Source: Pseudomonas rhizosphaerae | GTDB lineage: Bacteria; Pseudomonadota; Gammaproteobacteria; Pseudomonadales; Pseudomonadaceae | Direction of reading: 5' to 3' | DNA: 64,000 nt | NCBI RefSeq assembly: GCF_000761155.1 | Contig: NZ_CP009533.1 | Location: forward strand, 2,418,001-2,482,000 | In this document: in pieces, positions 11,751-20,670 of the stretch | How the letters are laid out: every line of letters starts with the position of its first letter | Position numbering within the stretch: the stretch's first letter is position 1 | Notes under the pieces: generated by a model | What the model was told of the DNA's origin: nothing | Seen by the model: only the letters and a program-made list of their open reading frames with translations | Databases searched by the model: none | Position numbers and translations under genes: made by a program

Positions 11751-12376
11751 CACACCAGGAAGTTGCGTTTGGCGAGCTCGGCCAGTTCCACCAGCGAGCC
11801 CATCTGCAGCTTGTCCATCAGCCGAAACTTGTAGGTACTCACGGTCTTGTTGCTCAGCAGCATCAGCTCACCGATGGCCTTGTTGCTCAACCCACGGGCC
11901 AGGTGCTGGAGAATGGTCAGCTCGCGGTTGGTCAGGCGAGCAATGGATTCGGCCTCGCTGATCAGACCATCGCTGTTGCGCACCGAGCTGAAGGCCACCA
12001 CCGGGAAATAGGTGAACCCGGTGCCGATGGCGGTTACCGCCTTGCGCAGCTCGTTGAGGTCATCGCGCTTGGACACATAGCCCATGGCGCCCAGCTTCAT
12101 GCAGCGCAGGGAAAAATGCTCGGCGGCCTGGGACGTGAGGATCACGATCCGGCTCCCGGTGCCCAGTTCCTTGATCCGGGCGATGACGCTCATGCCGTCA
12201 AGCCCGGGCAGGGAAATGTCGAGGACGATCAGGTCGGGCTGGTGAGTCTTGGCCATCAAGACTCCATCGATACCGTCCTGCGCCTCCGCCACCACGCTGA
12301 ATCTTTCCTGCTTGAGCAACAGTTTGACGCTGGACCGAATGAACGGGTGATCGTCGATGATCAGTGCTGTACGCAT
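11750..12376 (-). CDS. BvgA/RocA1-like LuxR-family response regulator
   Basis: 208 aa. The N-terminal receiver has the acidic pair Asp8-Asp9, phospho-acceptor Asp53 (VLDISLPG) and the Lys in YVSKRD. The C-terminal LuxR/NarL HTH spans about residues 145-200 (LTNRELTILQHLARGLSNKA and following). It is the probable output of the adjoining hybrid kinase, with which it overlaps by one base. ATG 12376 is chosen for the AGGAGAT ribosome site 6 bp upstream; longer in-frame starts add 25 residues without family support. EvgA/BvgA/RocA-type proteins bind TTCCTA-like heptamers, and such boxes occur at 12510-12523, 12706-12719 and 8115-8128. It probably controls surface adhesins or its own locus; the targets are not known from this sequence. 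Confidence 0.92.
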   Translation of the reverse strand: MRTALIIDDHPFIRSSVKLLLKQERFSVVAEAQDGIDGVLMAKTHQPDLIVLDISLPGLDGMSVIARIKELGTGSRIVILTSQAAEHFSLRCMKLGAMGYVSKRDDLNELRKAVTAIGTGFTYFPVVAFSSVRNSDGLISEAESIARLTNRELTILQHLARGLSNKAIGELMLLSNKTVSTYKFRLMDKLQMGSLVELAELAKRNFLV

Positions 12377-12509
12377 GTCTATCTCCTGATTGCGCGAATG
12401 CCGGACGGCGCTTGCATGCCCGGCGCGGGCTTCCTTTGCAGCGTTCTGCATCGCCTCTGTTGGTTCTGGATCAGGGAACAGCGGTCAAGCGCAGGACGAG
12501 GCCACCTGC

Positions 12510-12523
12510 CGTAGGAGTGTTCC
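12510..12523 (-). promoter_or_regulatory. 14-bp GGAACACTCCTACG box upstream of the RocA1-like regulator gene
   Basis: Read on the minus strand. It lies 134 bp before the regulator's ATG and is 12/14 identical to the box at 8115-8128. Candidate autoregulatory site. Confidence 0.45.
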
Positions 12524-12705
12524 GCAAACAGCGGTCGACGTCGGTCGCCTTATTCCGATTTCGCTATGGGAAGATTCCGGGATAGTTGAGTGAAATTTTC
12601 CCGTGCTATGTAGGACGCCTATGCCCATAAAGTCCCCCTTGTCCGGCGGCGTCAGTATTGCCGCGACGGGCTGACACGGAAGCCGGATAATTCCCAAGCT
12701 TTCCG

Positions 12706-12719
12706 CGAAAACTCCTACG
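12706..12719 (+). promoter_or_regulatory. 14-bp CGAAAACTCCTACG box upstream of the topoisomerase gene
   Basis: Read on the plus strand, about 90 bp before the topoisomerase start. It is 12/14 identical to the 8115-8128 box. It may serve the divergent leftward promoter, the topoisomerase, or both. Confidence 0.45.
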
Positions 12720-12810
12720 AATTCTTGCAAGCACCTGCGTGAATGTGGCGAACGGGACTTCCGCGTGCAGCCGTGGTCCATTGCAGACACAGGCCATGGT
12801 TTTTGCGCAA

Positions 12811-13845
12811 ATGTCCGACCTTCTCGAAATCGAACTCCCCGCCGATCTGCATTACGTTGACGACACCCTGCCCGGCTTGCGCCGCAAGAAAGTGCGTGGC
12901 CACTTCGCCTATTTCACGGCCGATGGCGAGCGCATTCGCGACGAGGCACAAATCAAGCGCATCAATGCGCTGGTGATTCCGCCGGCCTACACCGACGTGT
13001 GGATCTGCGCCGATCCGCAGGGTCATCTGCAGGCCACCGGGCGTGATGCTCGCGGGCGCAAGCAGTACCGCTATCATCCGCGCTGGCGGGAGGTGCGGGA
13101 CGAAGACAAGTATTCGCGCATGATCGAATTCGGCAAGATGCTGCCCAAGGTGCGTCGGCAACTCGAAGCCCACCTGGCCGCGCCTGGGCTGGACCGCAAC
13201 AAGGTGATGGCGGCGGTGGTCTCGTTGCTCGACAACACGCTGATTCGGGTCGGCAACACCCAGTACGCCCGCGACAACAAGTCCTACGGGCTGACGACGC
13301 TGCGCAACAAGCACGTCGAGGTCAAGGGACATACCATCGCCTTCCAGTTCCGCGGCAAGAGCGGTGTCGAGCACGCGGTAACGGTCAAGGACCGCCGGCT
13401 GGCGACCATCGTCAAGCGCTGCATGGAGTTGCCGGGGCAAAACCTGTTCCAGTACCTGGATGAAGACGGCGAACGCCACAGCGTCAGCTCCCACGACGTG
13501 AACGCCTACCTGCACCAGATCACCGGCGCGCATTTCACCGCCAAGGACTACCGCACCTGGGCCGGCAGCGCGCTGGCCCTGGCGATGCTCCGCGAGCTGC
13601 ACTGGCAGCCCGAACCCGACGCCAAGCAGCACATCGTCAACATGGTCAAGGCCGTGGCCAAGCAGTTGGGCAATACTCCGACGGTATGCCGCAAATGCTA
13701 CATCCACCCCAAAGTGCTGGAGCACTTCGTGATGGGCGAGTTGGCCAAGCTGCCCAAGCCACGTCAGCGCAAGGGGCTGCGCCTGGAAGAAGTCGCTCTG
13801 GCGACGTTTCTCGAGCGTCTGGTAGCGGCGACCGAGAAGACATGA
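12811..13845 (+). CDS. DNA topoisomerase IB (poxvirus type)
   Basis: 344 aa from ATG 12811. It relaxes supercoils through a transient 3'-phosphotyrosyl bond. Features are [20 protein letters not shown] at the N-terminus, the catalytic-core region DYRTWAGS with its Arg, and the nucleophile Tyr297 in [12 protein letters not shown] near the C-terminus. The length and the compact two-domain form match bacterial TopIB rather than eukaryotic Top1. The start is uncertain: ATG 12796 and an upstream in-frame start at 12739 are possible, and none has a strong ribosome site. The next gene is uvrA2, 71 bp downstream on the same strand, so a DNA-maintenance pair is plausible. Confidence 0.92.
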   Translation: MSDLLEIELPADLHYVDDTLPGLRRKKVRGHFAYFTADGERIRDEAQIKRINALVIPPAYTDVWICADPQGHLQATGRDARGRKQYRYHPRWREVRDEDKYSRMIEFGKMLPKVRRQLEAHLAAPGLDRNKVMAAVVSLLDNTLIRVGNTQYARDNKSYGLTTLRNKHVEVKGHTIAFQFRGKSGVEHAVTVKDRRLATIVKRCMELPGQNLFQYLDEDGERHSVSSHDVNAYLHQITGAHFTAKDYRTWAGSALALAMLRELHWQPEPDAKQHIVNMVKAVAKQLGNTPTVCRKCYIHPKVLEHFVMGELAKLPKPRQRKGLRLEEVALATFLERLVAATEKT

Positions 13846-13916
13846 CGAGGCTGGTCTGAATTGTACGTAACGAGTGCGGTCGGTTATAGCACTGTTCATC
13901 CATTCCAAGGCTTTTC

Positions 13917-16421
13917 ATGAAACCTACCGCTCCCAGCGGCTTCGTCCAGGTGCGCGGCGCACGCGAACACAACCTGAAGAACGTCGATGTCGATATCCCA
14001 CGCGATGCCCTGGTGGTGTTCACCGGGGTATCGGGTTCGGGCAAGTCATCATTGGCATTCGGCACCCTGTACGCCGAGGCGCAACGGCGCTATTTCGAAT
14101 CGGTCGCACCCTACGCCCGGCGCTTGATCGACCAGGTCGGCGTGCCCGATGTCGACAGCATCGAAGGGTTGCCACCTGCCGTGGCGCTGCAACAGCAACG
14201 CGGCACCCCCAGCACGCGGTCGTCGGTGGGCAGCGTCACCACCCTGGGTAGCCTGGTGCGTATGCTCTACTCCCGGGCAGGTGCCTACCCGCCGGGCCAG
14301 GCCATGCTCTACGCCGAAGACTTTTCGCCCAATACTCCGCAAGGCGCTTGTCCCCACTGCCATGGCCTGGGCCGGGTGTACGAGGTCACCGAGAAAACCA
14401 TGGTGCCCGACGACAGCCTGACCATTCGCCAACGCGCCGTGGCCTCCTGGCCGCCGGCATGGCAGGGCCAGAACCAGCGCGACATCCTCGTCACCCTGGG
14501 TTACGACGTCGACGTGCCCTGGCGTGACCTGCCGAAAAAGCAACGGGACTGGATACTGTTCACCGAAGAGACGCCGACCGTGCCGGTCTACGGCGGGTTT
14601 ACGCCGGCGCAGACCCGCGACGCGCTCAAGCGCAAGCTGGAGCCCAGCTATCAGGGTACCTTCACTGGCGCCCGCCGCTATGTACTGCACACCTTTACCC
14701 ACTCGCAAAGCGCGTTGATGAAAAAGCGCGTCAGCCAGTTCATGATCGGCGCGGCGTGTGAAGTCTGTGCTGGCAAGCGGCTCAAGCGCGAAGCGCTGAG
14801 CGTTACGTTCGCCGGCCTGGACATCGGCGAATTCTCCCAGTTGCCGCTCAACCAATTGGCAGAAAAGCTCAAGCCTGTTGCCGAGGGCAAGCAGGTGGGC
14901 AAGAAGCTCAGCGAAGAAAAACGCCTGGCCGCCCAGCAACTCGCGCAAAACCTGCTGGGCCGCTTGCACACCCTGATCGATCTGGGCCTGGGTTATCTGT
15001 CCCTGGAGCGCAGCACGCCGACGTTGTCGTCCGGTGAACTGCAACGCCTGCGCCTGGCGACGCAACTGGGCTCGCAGCTGTTCGGCGTCGTCTATGTGCT
15101 GGACGAGCCGACCGCAGGCTTGCATCCGGCCGATGGCGAATCGTTGCACGCGGCGCTGCAAGGCTTGAAGGCGGCTGGCAATTCCCTGTTCGTCGTCGAG
15201 CATGATCTGGACACCATGGGCCGCGCGGACTGGGTCGTCGATGTCGGGCCGCTGGCCGGCGAACAAGGTGGCCAGGTGCTGTACAGCGGGCCGCCCCAGG
15301 GCCTGGCCAAAATCGACGCTTCGCAGACCCGCGCCTATCTGTATGGCGGCGCCGTACCTCTGCCACGTCCGCGCCGTGAGACCGCCCGTTGGCTCAAGCT
15401 GGCCGACGTCACCCGCAACAACCTGCACAAGGTTGCGGCAGACTTCCCGCTGCAATGCTTCACGGCGGTCACCGGCATTTCTGGTTCGGGTAAATCGAGC
15501 CTGGTCAGCCAGGTGCTGCTGGAACTGGTGGGCGAGCACCTGGGACAGGCACGGGAAGAGGTCGAGGACGTGCTGGAAGACGTCGCGCCGCAGACCGAGT
15601 CAGGGCATATCGCCGAAGGCATGGACAGCATCAAGCGCCTGGTGCAAGTCGACCAGAAGCCCATCGGACGCACGCCGCGCTCCAACCTGGCCACCTACAC
15701 CGGCCTGTTCGACCACGTACGTAAACTGTTCGCGGCCACCGCCGATGCACGGCGCCACGGTTTCGACGCCGGTCAGTTTTCCTTCAACGTGGCCAAGGGT
15801 CGCTGCCCCGAATGTGAAGGCGAAGGCTTCGTCAGCGTCGAACTGCTGTTCATGCCCAGCGTGTTCAGCCCGTGCCCGACATGTCACGGCGCACGCTACA
15901 GCCCCAAGACCCTGACAGTGAAATGGCAGGGCCGGACCATCGCCGAGGTGTTGCAGCTGACGGTGGCCGAGGCCTGCGACGTGTTCACCGAGCAAACGGC
16001 GATCCTGCGCCCACTCACCGTACTGCGCGACATCGGCTTGGGCTACCTGCGCCTGGGCCAGCCGGCCACCGAGCTGTCGGGCGGCGAAGCGCAACGCATC
16101 AAGCTGGCCACCGAGCTGCAACGCACTCAGCGCGGCGCTACCCTGTACGTGCTCGATGAGCCGACCACCGGGCTGCACCCCAGCGACGTCGATCGGCTGA
16201 TGCAGCAACTCAACCATCTGGTCGACGCCGGCAACAGCGTGGTCGTGGTGGAACACGACATGCGCGTGGTAGCCCAGGCCGACTGGGTCATCGACATCGG
16301 ACCCAAGGCTGGGGATCAGGGTGGCAAGGTCGTGGCGGCCGGACGGCCCGAAGATGTAGCCAAGGTCAGCGCCAGCCGTACTGCGGCCTATCTGCAGAGC
16401 GCCCTGGCGGAAACTGTGTAG
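13917..16421 (+). CDS. uvrA2: UvrA2-like ABC excision-repair ATPase lacking the UvrB-binding domain
   Basis: 834 aa. Two ABC ATPase modules are present: Walker [10 protein letters not shown] (about 40) and GISGSGKSS (about 521), with signature motifs [14 protein letters not shown] and [15 protein letters not shown]. Zinc-finger cysteines are visible in [17 protein letters not shown] and CPECEGEGF...CPTCHGARY. Canonical UvrA (about 940 aa) has about 120 extra residues after the SSVGSVT motif, holding the UvrB-binding domain. Here [20 protein letters not shown] runs straight into the first zinc region, as in UvrA2 proteins linked to damage tolerance or antibiotic resistance in other bacteria. 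The function is therefore DNA damage recognition or ATPase work independent of UvrB; the exact role is unknown. Confidence 0.9.
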   Translation: MKPTAPSGFVQVRGAREHNLKNVDVDIPRDALVVFTGVSGSGKSSLAFGTLYAEAQRRYFESVAPYARRLIDQVGVPDVDSIEGLPPAVALQQQRGTPSTRSSVGSVTTLGSLVRMLYSRAGAYPPGQAMLYAEDFSPNTPQGACPHCHGLGRVYEVTEKTMVPDDSLTIRQRAVASWPPAWQGQNQRDILVTLGYDVDVPWRDLPKKQRDWILFTEETPTVPVYGGFTPAQTRDALKRKLEPSYQGTFTGARRYVLHTFTHSQSALMKKRVSQFMIGAACEVCAGKRLKREALSVTFAGLDIGEFSQLPLNQLAEKLKPVAEGKQVGKKLSEEKRLAAQQLAQNLLGRLHTLIDLGLGYLSLERSTPTLSSGELQRLRLATQLGSQLFGVVYVLDEPTAGLHPADGESLHAALQGLKAAGNSLFVVEHDLDTMGRADWVVDVGPLAGEQGGQVLYSGPPQGLAKIDASQTRAYLYGGAVPLPRPRRETARWLKLADVTRNNLHKVAADFPLQCFTAVTGISGSGKSSLVSQVLLELVGEHLGQAREEVEDVLEDVAPQTESGHIAEGMDSIKRLVQVDQKPIGRTPRSNLATYTGLFDHVRKLFAATADARRHGFDAGQFSFNVAKGRCPECEGEGFVSVELLFMPSVFSPCPTCHGARYSPKTLTVKWQGRTIAEVLQLTVAEACDVFTEQTAILRPLTVLRDIGLGYLRLGQPATELSGGEAQRIKLATELQRTQRGATLYVLDEPTTGLHPSDVDRLMQQLNHLVDAGNSVVVVEHDMRVVAQADWVIDIGPKAGDQGGKVVAAGRPEDVAKVSASRTAAYLQSALAETV

Positions 16422-16430
16422 CACGCGCGC

Positions 16431-16458
16431 AAGCGGCCCGGGCGTACCGGGGCCGCTT
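16431..16458. terminator. GC-rich hairpin between uvrA2 and the convergent 47-aa gene
   Basis: AAGCGGCCCGG / CCGGGGCCGCTT, with a short loop and one bulged base. There is no T-run, but it lies exactly between two convergent stops (16421 and 16468) and is a likely bidirectional terminator. Confidence 0.5.
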
Positions 16459-16467
16459 GATCACCGC

Positions 16468-16611
16468 TCAACCGACGGGCTTACTCTGGCCTTCGTCGGA
16501 TGGGGTGCGCTCCTTTTCTCCCTGCTGATTGGCGCGCTTGTGCTCTTCACCGACCTTGCCGGCGTTCTCCGGCTTGTGGTCGAGGTCTTCACGATCGGAT
16601 TCTTTGTCCAC
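16468..16611 (-). CDS. 47-aa highly charged hydrophilic protein, hypothetical
   Basis: A small frame starting at GTG 16611, with AGGAG 6 bp upstream, ending at TGA 16468. The product (VDKESDREDLDHKPENAGKV, then GEEHKRANQQGEKERTPSDE, then a short tail) is almost entirely Asp, Glu, Lys, Arg, Asn, Gln and Gly, with no hydrophobic core. It is probably disordered, like small stress-type hydrophilins. There is no Cys and no membrane segment. It converges on uvrA2 with a hairpin between them and lies divergent to the SDR gene. The composition, ribosome site and terminator support a real gene. I do not recognise a family. Confidence 0.6.
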   Translation of the reverse strand: MDKESDREDLDHKPENAGKVGEEHKRANQQGEKERTPSDEGQSKPVG

Positions 16612-16763
16612 GGTGTTCTCCTGGCAGTGCTCGAACGGCGCATTGGGCCGTCATGCTGGTTAGGCATCCCGCTTCGGCATTCGTGCCCAAACGTTTCCAG
16701 GCTGAACTCCCACACTGGGTTGCCAGTCAGCATTGAAACGCCATTATCGGAGGATCATCCCGA

Positions 16764-17564
16764 ATGCAGATTTCACTGGATAAACAGGTTGCCCTGGTCA
16801 CTGGCGCCAGTTCTGGACTGGGTGCCGCAGCCGCGAAGGCTCTGGCCGCAGCGGGTGCCAGCGTCGTGGTCAACTACAATTCCCACGCCGAGCCTGCCGA
16901 GCAGTTGGTGGCACAGATCCGTGAAGCAGGTGGTCAGGCCATTGCGGTGGGCGCTGACGTATCGAAGGAAGACGACGTCGAGCGTTTGTTCGCCGCCGCG
17001 ATCGATACCTATGGCGCACTGGACATCCTGGTCGCCAACTCGGGCCTGCAGCGCGATGCCGCCACGGTCGACATGACCCTGGCCGACTGGAACAAAGTCA
17101 TCGAGGTCAACCTCACCGGCCAGTTCCTCTGCGCCCGCGCTGCGCTGCGACAGTTCCGCGAGCAAGCCTCGCGATCCGAAGTGTCGCGGGCGGTCGGCAA
17201 GATCATCCACATGAGTTCCGTGCACCAGCTGATTCCGTGGGCCGGCCACGTCAACTATGCCGCTTCCAAAGGCGGTATCGACCTGCTGATGCGCAGCATC
17301 GCCCAGGAGGTGGGTGAGCAGCGCATTCGCGTCAACTCCATCGCGCCGGGTGCCATCCGCACCGCCATCAACGAAGAGAACACCCAGGGCGACGCCGAGA
17401 AGAAATTGCTCGAGTTGATCCCCTATGGCCGCGTCGGCGAAGCGGACGATGTCGCCAATGCGGTGGTCTGGCTGGCGTCCGATCTGAGTGATTACGTGCA
17501 TGGCACCACGCTGTTCATCGATGGCGGCATGAGCTTGTATCCGGGGTTCCGAGACAATGGCTGA
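16764..17564 (+). CDS. SDR-family oxidoreductase, glucose 1-dehydrogenase type
   Basis: 266 aa classical short-chain dehydrogenase: dinucleotide motif TGASSGLG near residues 14-21, the NSG of the VANSG motif near 92, and the catalytic Ser (HMSSVHQ), Tyr and Lys (NYAASKGG). The C-terminal NSIAPGAIRTAIN loop and the FIDGGM ending are typical of glucose/ribitol dehydrogenase-like SDRs. Its cofactor and substrate cannot be fixed from sequence. The CGGAGGAT ribosome site precedes ATG 16764. The last 8 bp overlap the start of a GH15-like glycosidase, so the pair was probably co-translated, suggesting oxidation of a sugar released by the glycosidase. Confidence 0.88.
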   Translation: MQISLDKQVALVTGASSGLGAAAAKALAAAGASVVVNYNSHAEPAEQLVAQIREAGGQAIAVGADVSKEDDVERLFAAAIDTYGALDILVANSGLQRDAATVDMTLADWNKVIEVNLTGQFLCARAALRQFREQASRSEVSRAVGKIIHMSSVHQLIPWAGHVNYAASKGGIDLLMRSIAQEVGEQRIRVNSIAPGAIRTAINEENTQGDAEKKLLELIPYGRVGEADDVANAVVWLASDLSDYVHGTTLFIDGGMSLYPGFRDNG

Positions 17565-19374
17565 AGACGTCTGCAGTACCTCGCAAAGCCCTATCGAAGC
17601 CCACGGCATCATCGGTGACATGCGCAGCGCTGCCTTGATCGCCGACAACGGCAGTATCGATTTCTGTTGCTGGCCCGAATTCGACAGCCCTTCCATATTC
17701 ACCGCACTGCTCGACTGCGACCGCGCAGGTGTCTTCGAACTGGCACCCGACCTGCCCAGCGCGCGCCGCCAGCAGATCTACCTGCCCGACAGCAACGTGT
17801 TGCAGACTCGCTGGATCGACCATGACGCCGTGGTTGAGATCACCGATCTGATGCCCGTAGCCGCAGCCGCCGATGCCCTGCCCCGGCTCATCCGCCGGGT
17901 CGAGATGCGCAACGGCACGGCGACCATTCGCCTGCGCTGCCGGGTCCGCCATGACTACAGCCGCGCCGACACCCAAGCCTACGCCAGTGGCGAGGACGTC
18001 TGCTTCAAAGCCGAAGGACAACCCACCCTGCGGTTGTCGGCGACCCAGGCGATGGACATCGATACGCACAGCGCAGTTGCCGTATTCGAACTCAAGGAAG
18101 GCGAATGCGCCGAGTTCATCCTGGGTGGCGACGAAGACCCCATGGTGCGTGCAGGCGCAGGCCAGACGTGCCTGGAAGAAACCTTGGCGTTCTGGCGCAA
18201 CTGGATCGGCCATTCCAACTACAAGGGCCGCTGGCGGGAAATGGTCGACCGCTCGGCGCTGGCCTTGAAGCTGCTGACATCGCGCCGCCACGGCGGGATC
18301 ATCGCCGCCGCCACCTTCGGCCTGCCGGAAGCACCGGGTGGCGTGCGCAACTGGGACTACCGCTACACCTGGATTCGCGATGCATCGTTCACCGTGTATG
18401 CGTTCATGCGGCTGGGGTTCACCACCGAAGCCAACGACTACATGCGTTGGGTCCGCGATCGGGTAGGCGAATGCTGCGACGAGCCCGCTCGACTGGGCGT
18501 GGTGTATGGCCTGGACGGCCGCGAAGAATTGCCGGAATCGGAGCTCGACCACTTGAGCGGGCACGGCGGCGCGCGTCCCGTGCTGGTGGGCAACGGCGCC
18601 CACGATCAGGTCCAGCTAGACATCTAAGGTGAGCTGCTGGACGCGGTGTACCTGGCCAACAAGTACGGCGAGGCCATTTCTCGCGAAGGCTGGAAACACG
18701 TCACCCATATCGTCGACAAGGTGTGCAGCAGTTGGCATCAGAAAGACGTCGGTATCTGGGAAATGCGCAACCCGCCCGAGCACTACCTGCATTCGCGACT
18801 GATGTGCTGGGTGGCCATCGACCGTGCCCTGCGTCTGGCCGAGAAACGTTCGCTGCCGGCCCCGTTCGAACGCTGGGACCGCGAGCGCCAGGCGATCCAC
18901 GATGATATCTGGGACAACTTCTGGAACGCCGAGGCCGGGCACTTCGTGCAGAAATTGGGCAGCGTGGAACTTGACGGCTCGATGCTGCTGATGCCACTGG
19001 TGCGCTTCGTCGGTGCCAGCGACCCACAATGGCTGAGCACGCTGGAAGCGATCGAGCGCACTCTGGTGCGTGATGGCATGGTCTATCGCTACCGCCAGGA
19101 TGACGGTTTGCCGGGCGATGAAGGTGCCTTTACGGCCTGTTCGTTCTGGTACGTGGAATGCCTGGCCCGGGCCGGCCAAGTGGAAAAAGCGCACCTGGAA
19201 TTCCAGCAATTGCTGCGTTACGCCAACCCTCTGGGCTTGTTCGCCGAGGAGTTCGACCGGCATGGCCATCACTTGGGCAATACTCCGCAGGGATTGAGCC
19301 ATTTGGCACTGATCAGCGCCGCCAGCTTTCTTGATCGGAAGCTGAGTGGTCAGCGCACACAATGGCAACCGTAG
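17557..19374 (+). pseudogene. GH15-like (glucoamylase/trehalase-type) glycosidase broken by an in-frame TAA
   Basis: The reading frame 17557-18627 (356 aa) and the frame 18628-19374 are continuous except for TAA at 18625-18627. The context LDI-stop-GEL matches LDVYGEV in the intact paralogue at 58530-60344, so a TAC Tyr codon became TAA by one base. Full length would be 605 aa, equal to the 604-aa paralogue. The first part has the N-terminal beta-sandwich domain (GDMRSAALIADNGSIDFCCW) and the start of the alpha/alpha barrel (NWDYRYTWIRDASF). The general acid in WEMRNPPEHYLHS and the base region GLFAEEFD lie after the stop, so the truncated product should be inactive unless the stop is read through. 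Reinitiation at GTG 18646 is possible but would make only a fragment. A sequencing error cannot be excluded. Confidence 0.85.
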
Positions 19375-19388
19375 CACGATCCGCAGGG

Positions 19389-19412
19389 GATAGTGGCAAG
19401 AGTGCCACTATC
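19389..19412. terminator. Perfect 10-bp hairpin after the GH15 pseudogene
   Basis: GATAGTGGCA, AGAG loop, TGCCACTATC, 15 bp after the stop. No T-run follows, but the position and perfect stem suggest a transcript end. Confidence 0.5.
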
Positions 19413-19504
19413 ACCTCCATAAACCAAACGTAATGCCAATCTGCTAGGCGCCCGTTGAGAACCACGCCATACTGACGCCTGTTACCACTCGTTGCGCCGT
19501 GGCT

Positions 19505-19526
19505 GCCGGGTATCAATAAACCCGGC
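19505..19526. other. 7-bp hairpin in the leader or promoter region of the first csrA
   Basis: GCCGGGT, 8-nt loop, ACCCGGC, about 105 bp before the csrA ATG. The role is unclear. Confidence 0.3.
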
Positions 19527-19630
19527 GCTTCGAGGGAATTAAATTTGTCATGTTGCGCTCCTATTCAGGTAGCAATGGACACACTTCAAACACCGGATAA
19601 ATTCTAAGCAAGGGAATCAAGGAGCCGTTC

Positions 19631-19828
19631 ATGCTGATACTCACCCGCAAGGTAGGCGAAAGCATCGTCATTCATGACGACATCAAGATCACTATCCTTG
19701 GCGTGAAAGGGATGCAGGTGCGAATCGGCATCGATGCGCCGAAGGACGTACAGGTACACCGCGAAGAAATCTTCAAGCGCATCCAGGCAGGTAGCCCTGC
19801 ACCGGAGAAGGGAGATGGCAAGGCCTGA
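19631..19828 (+). CDS. csrA: CsrA/RsmE-like carbon storage regulator
   Basis: 65 aa, the normal CsrA length. It binds GGA motifs in mRNA leaders and changes translation. MLILTR at the N-terminus and VHREEI (including the RNA-contacting Arg near position 44) are intact. [20 protein letters not shown] resembles RsmE of Pseudomonas more than RsmA. AAGGAG at 19619-19624 is the ribosome site. The 100-nt leader contains several GGA triplets (19535, 19577, 19595, 19613 and 19621, the last in the ribosome site), so autoregulation is likely. A second csrA gene lies 600 bp downstream. Confidence 0.95.
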   Translation: MLILTRKVGESIVIHDDIKITILGVKGMQVRIGIDAPKDVQVHREEIFKRIQAGSPAPEKGDGKA

Positions 19829-19913
19829 CAGGCCACCTGCCGCCGTCTTGTGAGCGCCGCGTTGCGTCTGGCCCAAGCCAGCCCGCACCGTGGCGCAAAG
19901 TCAGAATCGACCG

Positions 19914-20246
19914 TTAGATGGGTGTTGCCTGGTGATGATTGTCATCCGGAGCCCCTGCCCCACCGCCTGCATGACGTTTCGCCTTGTCGATGGCGAAGTC
20001 CAGAGCGTCTTTAGCGCAGGTCAGCCCGTCGCGTATCTCGGTCTGTTCCTTGATCACACCCCCGTCTACCCCGTACGTCCCGAAGAACACCGATACCTTG
20101 TCGTCAGCGATCTTGCGTGCGCGAGCAACGATGTGGCAGCCGTTCTTGAGGGTTTCCTCATGGCGGGCTTGCTCGTCCAGAAAATTCTCTGATGATTTGT
20201 CCCACTCTTTGAAGCGAGCAGTGGTTTCCAATTCTACGTCTGTCAT
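19914..20246 (-). CDS. Hypothetical 110-aa protein between the two csrA genes
   Basis: 110 aa starting at ATG 20246, with AGAGGTAG 6 bp upstream. The product is soluble and charged (TDVELETTARFKEWDKSSEN at the start), with one Cys in NGCHIVARARKIADDKVSVFFG, another later in LTCAKDAL, and a Gly/His-rich tail. There is no signal peptide or membrane segment. I recognise no family. It runs opposite to both csrA genes and ends 85 bp from the first. The region upstream of its start is shared with the promoter of the second csrA. The ribosome site and codon pattern support a real gene. Confidence 0.6.
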   Translation of the reverse strand: MTDVELETTARFKEWDKSSENFLDEQARHEETLKNGCHIVARARKIADDKVSVFFGTYGVDGGVIKEQTEIRDGLTCAKDALDFAIDKAKRHAGGGAGAPDDNHHQATPI

Positions 20247-20364
20247 ATGCCTACCTCTGGTGGGTAATTAAGGCGATGCCTTATGTAACCGACCTTCTCG
20301 CGGCGGCGTGGTTCAGTACGACGCTGCTGAAAGAAAGGCCACGACTGTCGATCGGCTATTAAAA

Positions 20365-20379
20365 GGAATTATTCCTACA
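20365..20379 (+). promoter_or_regulatory. Roc-box-like element upstream of the second csrA
   Basis: GGAATTATTCCTACA at 20365-20379, one base longer in the middle than the GGAAAATTCCTACG box at 8115-8128. It lies 54 bp before the second csrA start and contains the small palindrome GGAATTATTCC. Confidence 0.35.
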
Positions 20380-20416
20380 GACTATACGTCACTAATCAGA
20401 CATGCCTTGCACTCGA

Positions 20417-20428
20417 GCACAAGGACAC
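20417..20428 (+). promoter_or_regulatory. Candidate CsrA binding site overlapping the ribosome site of the second csrA
   Basis: GCACAAGGACAC, close to the high-affinity CsrA consensus (ACARGGAUGU). It contains the AAGGA ribosome site 5-9 nt before ATG 20433. Binding here would block translation initiation. Confidence 0.45.
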
Positions 20429-20432
20429 CATC

Positions 20433-20630
20433 ATGCTGATTCTGACCCGCAACACCGATGAAAGCATCGTGATTGAAGAAGATATCCGTATCACCATCAT
20501 CGATATCAAAGGCGGCCAGGTCCGTCTGGGCATCGATGCGCCTCGGCATGTCGCCGTGCATCGGCAGGAAATCTACGAGCGCATCAAGGCAGGTGTGCCG
20601 TTGGTGCCAAAGGCCACCGGACTACCTTAG
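20433..20630 (+). CDS. csrA: Second CsrA/Rsm-family regulator
   Basis: 65 aa. MLILTR and [10 protein letters not shown] (RNA-binding Arg) are kept. The N-terminal loop differs from its neighbour: RNTDES replaces RKVGES, so two normally conserved positions (Val-Gly) are Thr-Asp, and LGVKG is IDIKG. It probably still binds RNA, with altered affinity or specificity; this is inferred. The AAGGA ribosome site sits inside a CsrA consensus-like sequence, so it may be repressed by itself or by its neighbour. It converges on the hybrid kinase gene, 40 bp away. Confidence 0.93.
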   Translation: MLILTRNTDESIVIEEDIRITIIDIKGGQVRLGIDAPRHVAVHRQEIYERIKAGVPLVPKATGLP

Positions 20631-20670
20631 ACGCATGGCCGCTGAGCACAGCGCCGGCGTACCTTGGTCA

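Larger units (their letters stand above)
12377..12810. other. 434-bp divergent intergenic region between the RocA1-like and topoisomerase genes
   Basis: There is no convincing gene here. It must hold the leftward promoter of the Roc-like locus and the rightward promoter of the topoisomerase. The only structure I recognise is two copies of a 14-bp element in opposite orientation (12510-12523 minus, 12706-12719 plus), 196 bp apart. Confidence 0.5.

Noticed and set aside
16461..16733. 90-aa minus-strand frame overlapping the 47-aa gene
   Set aside because: Arg/Ser/Thr-rich out-of-frame shadow; the 47-aa frame beside it has the better ribosome site and a protein-like composition.
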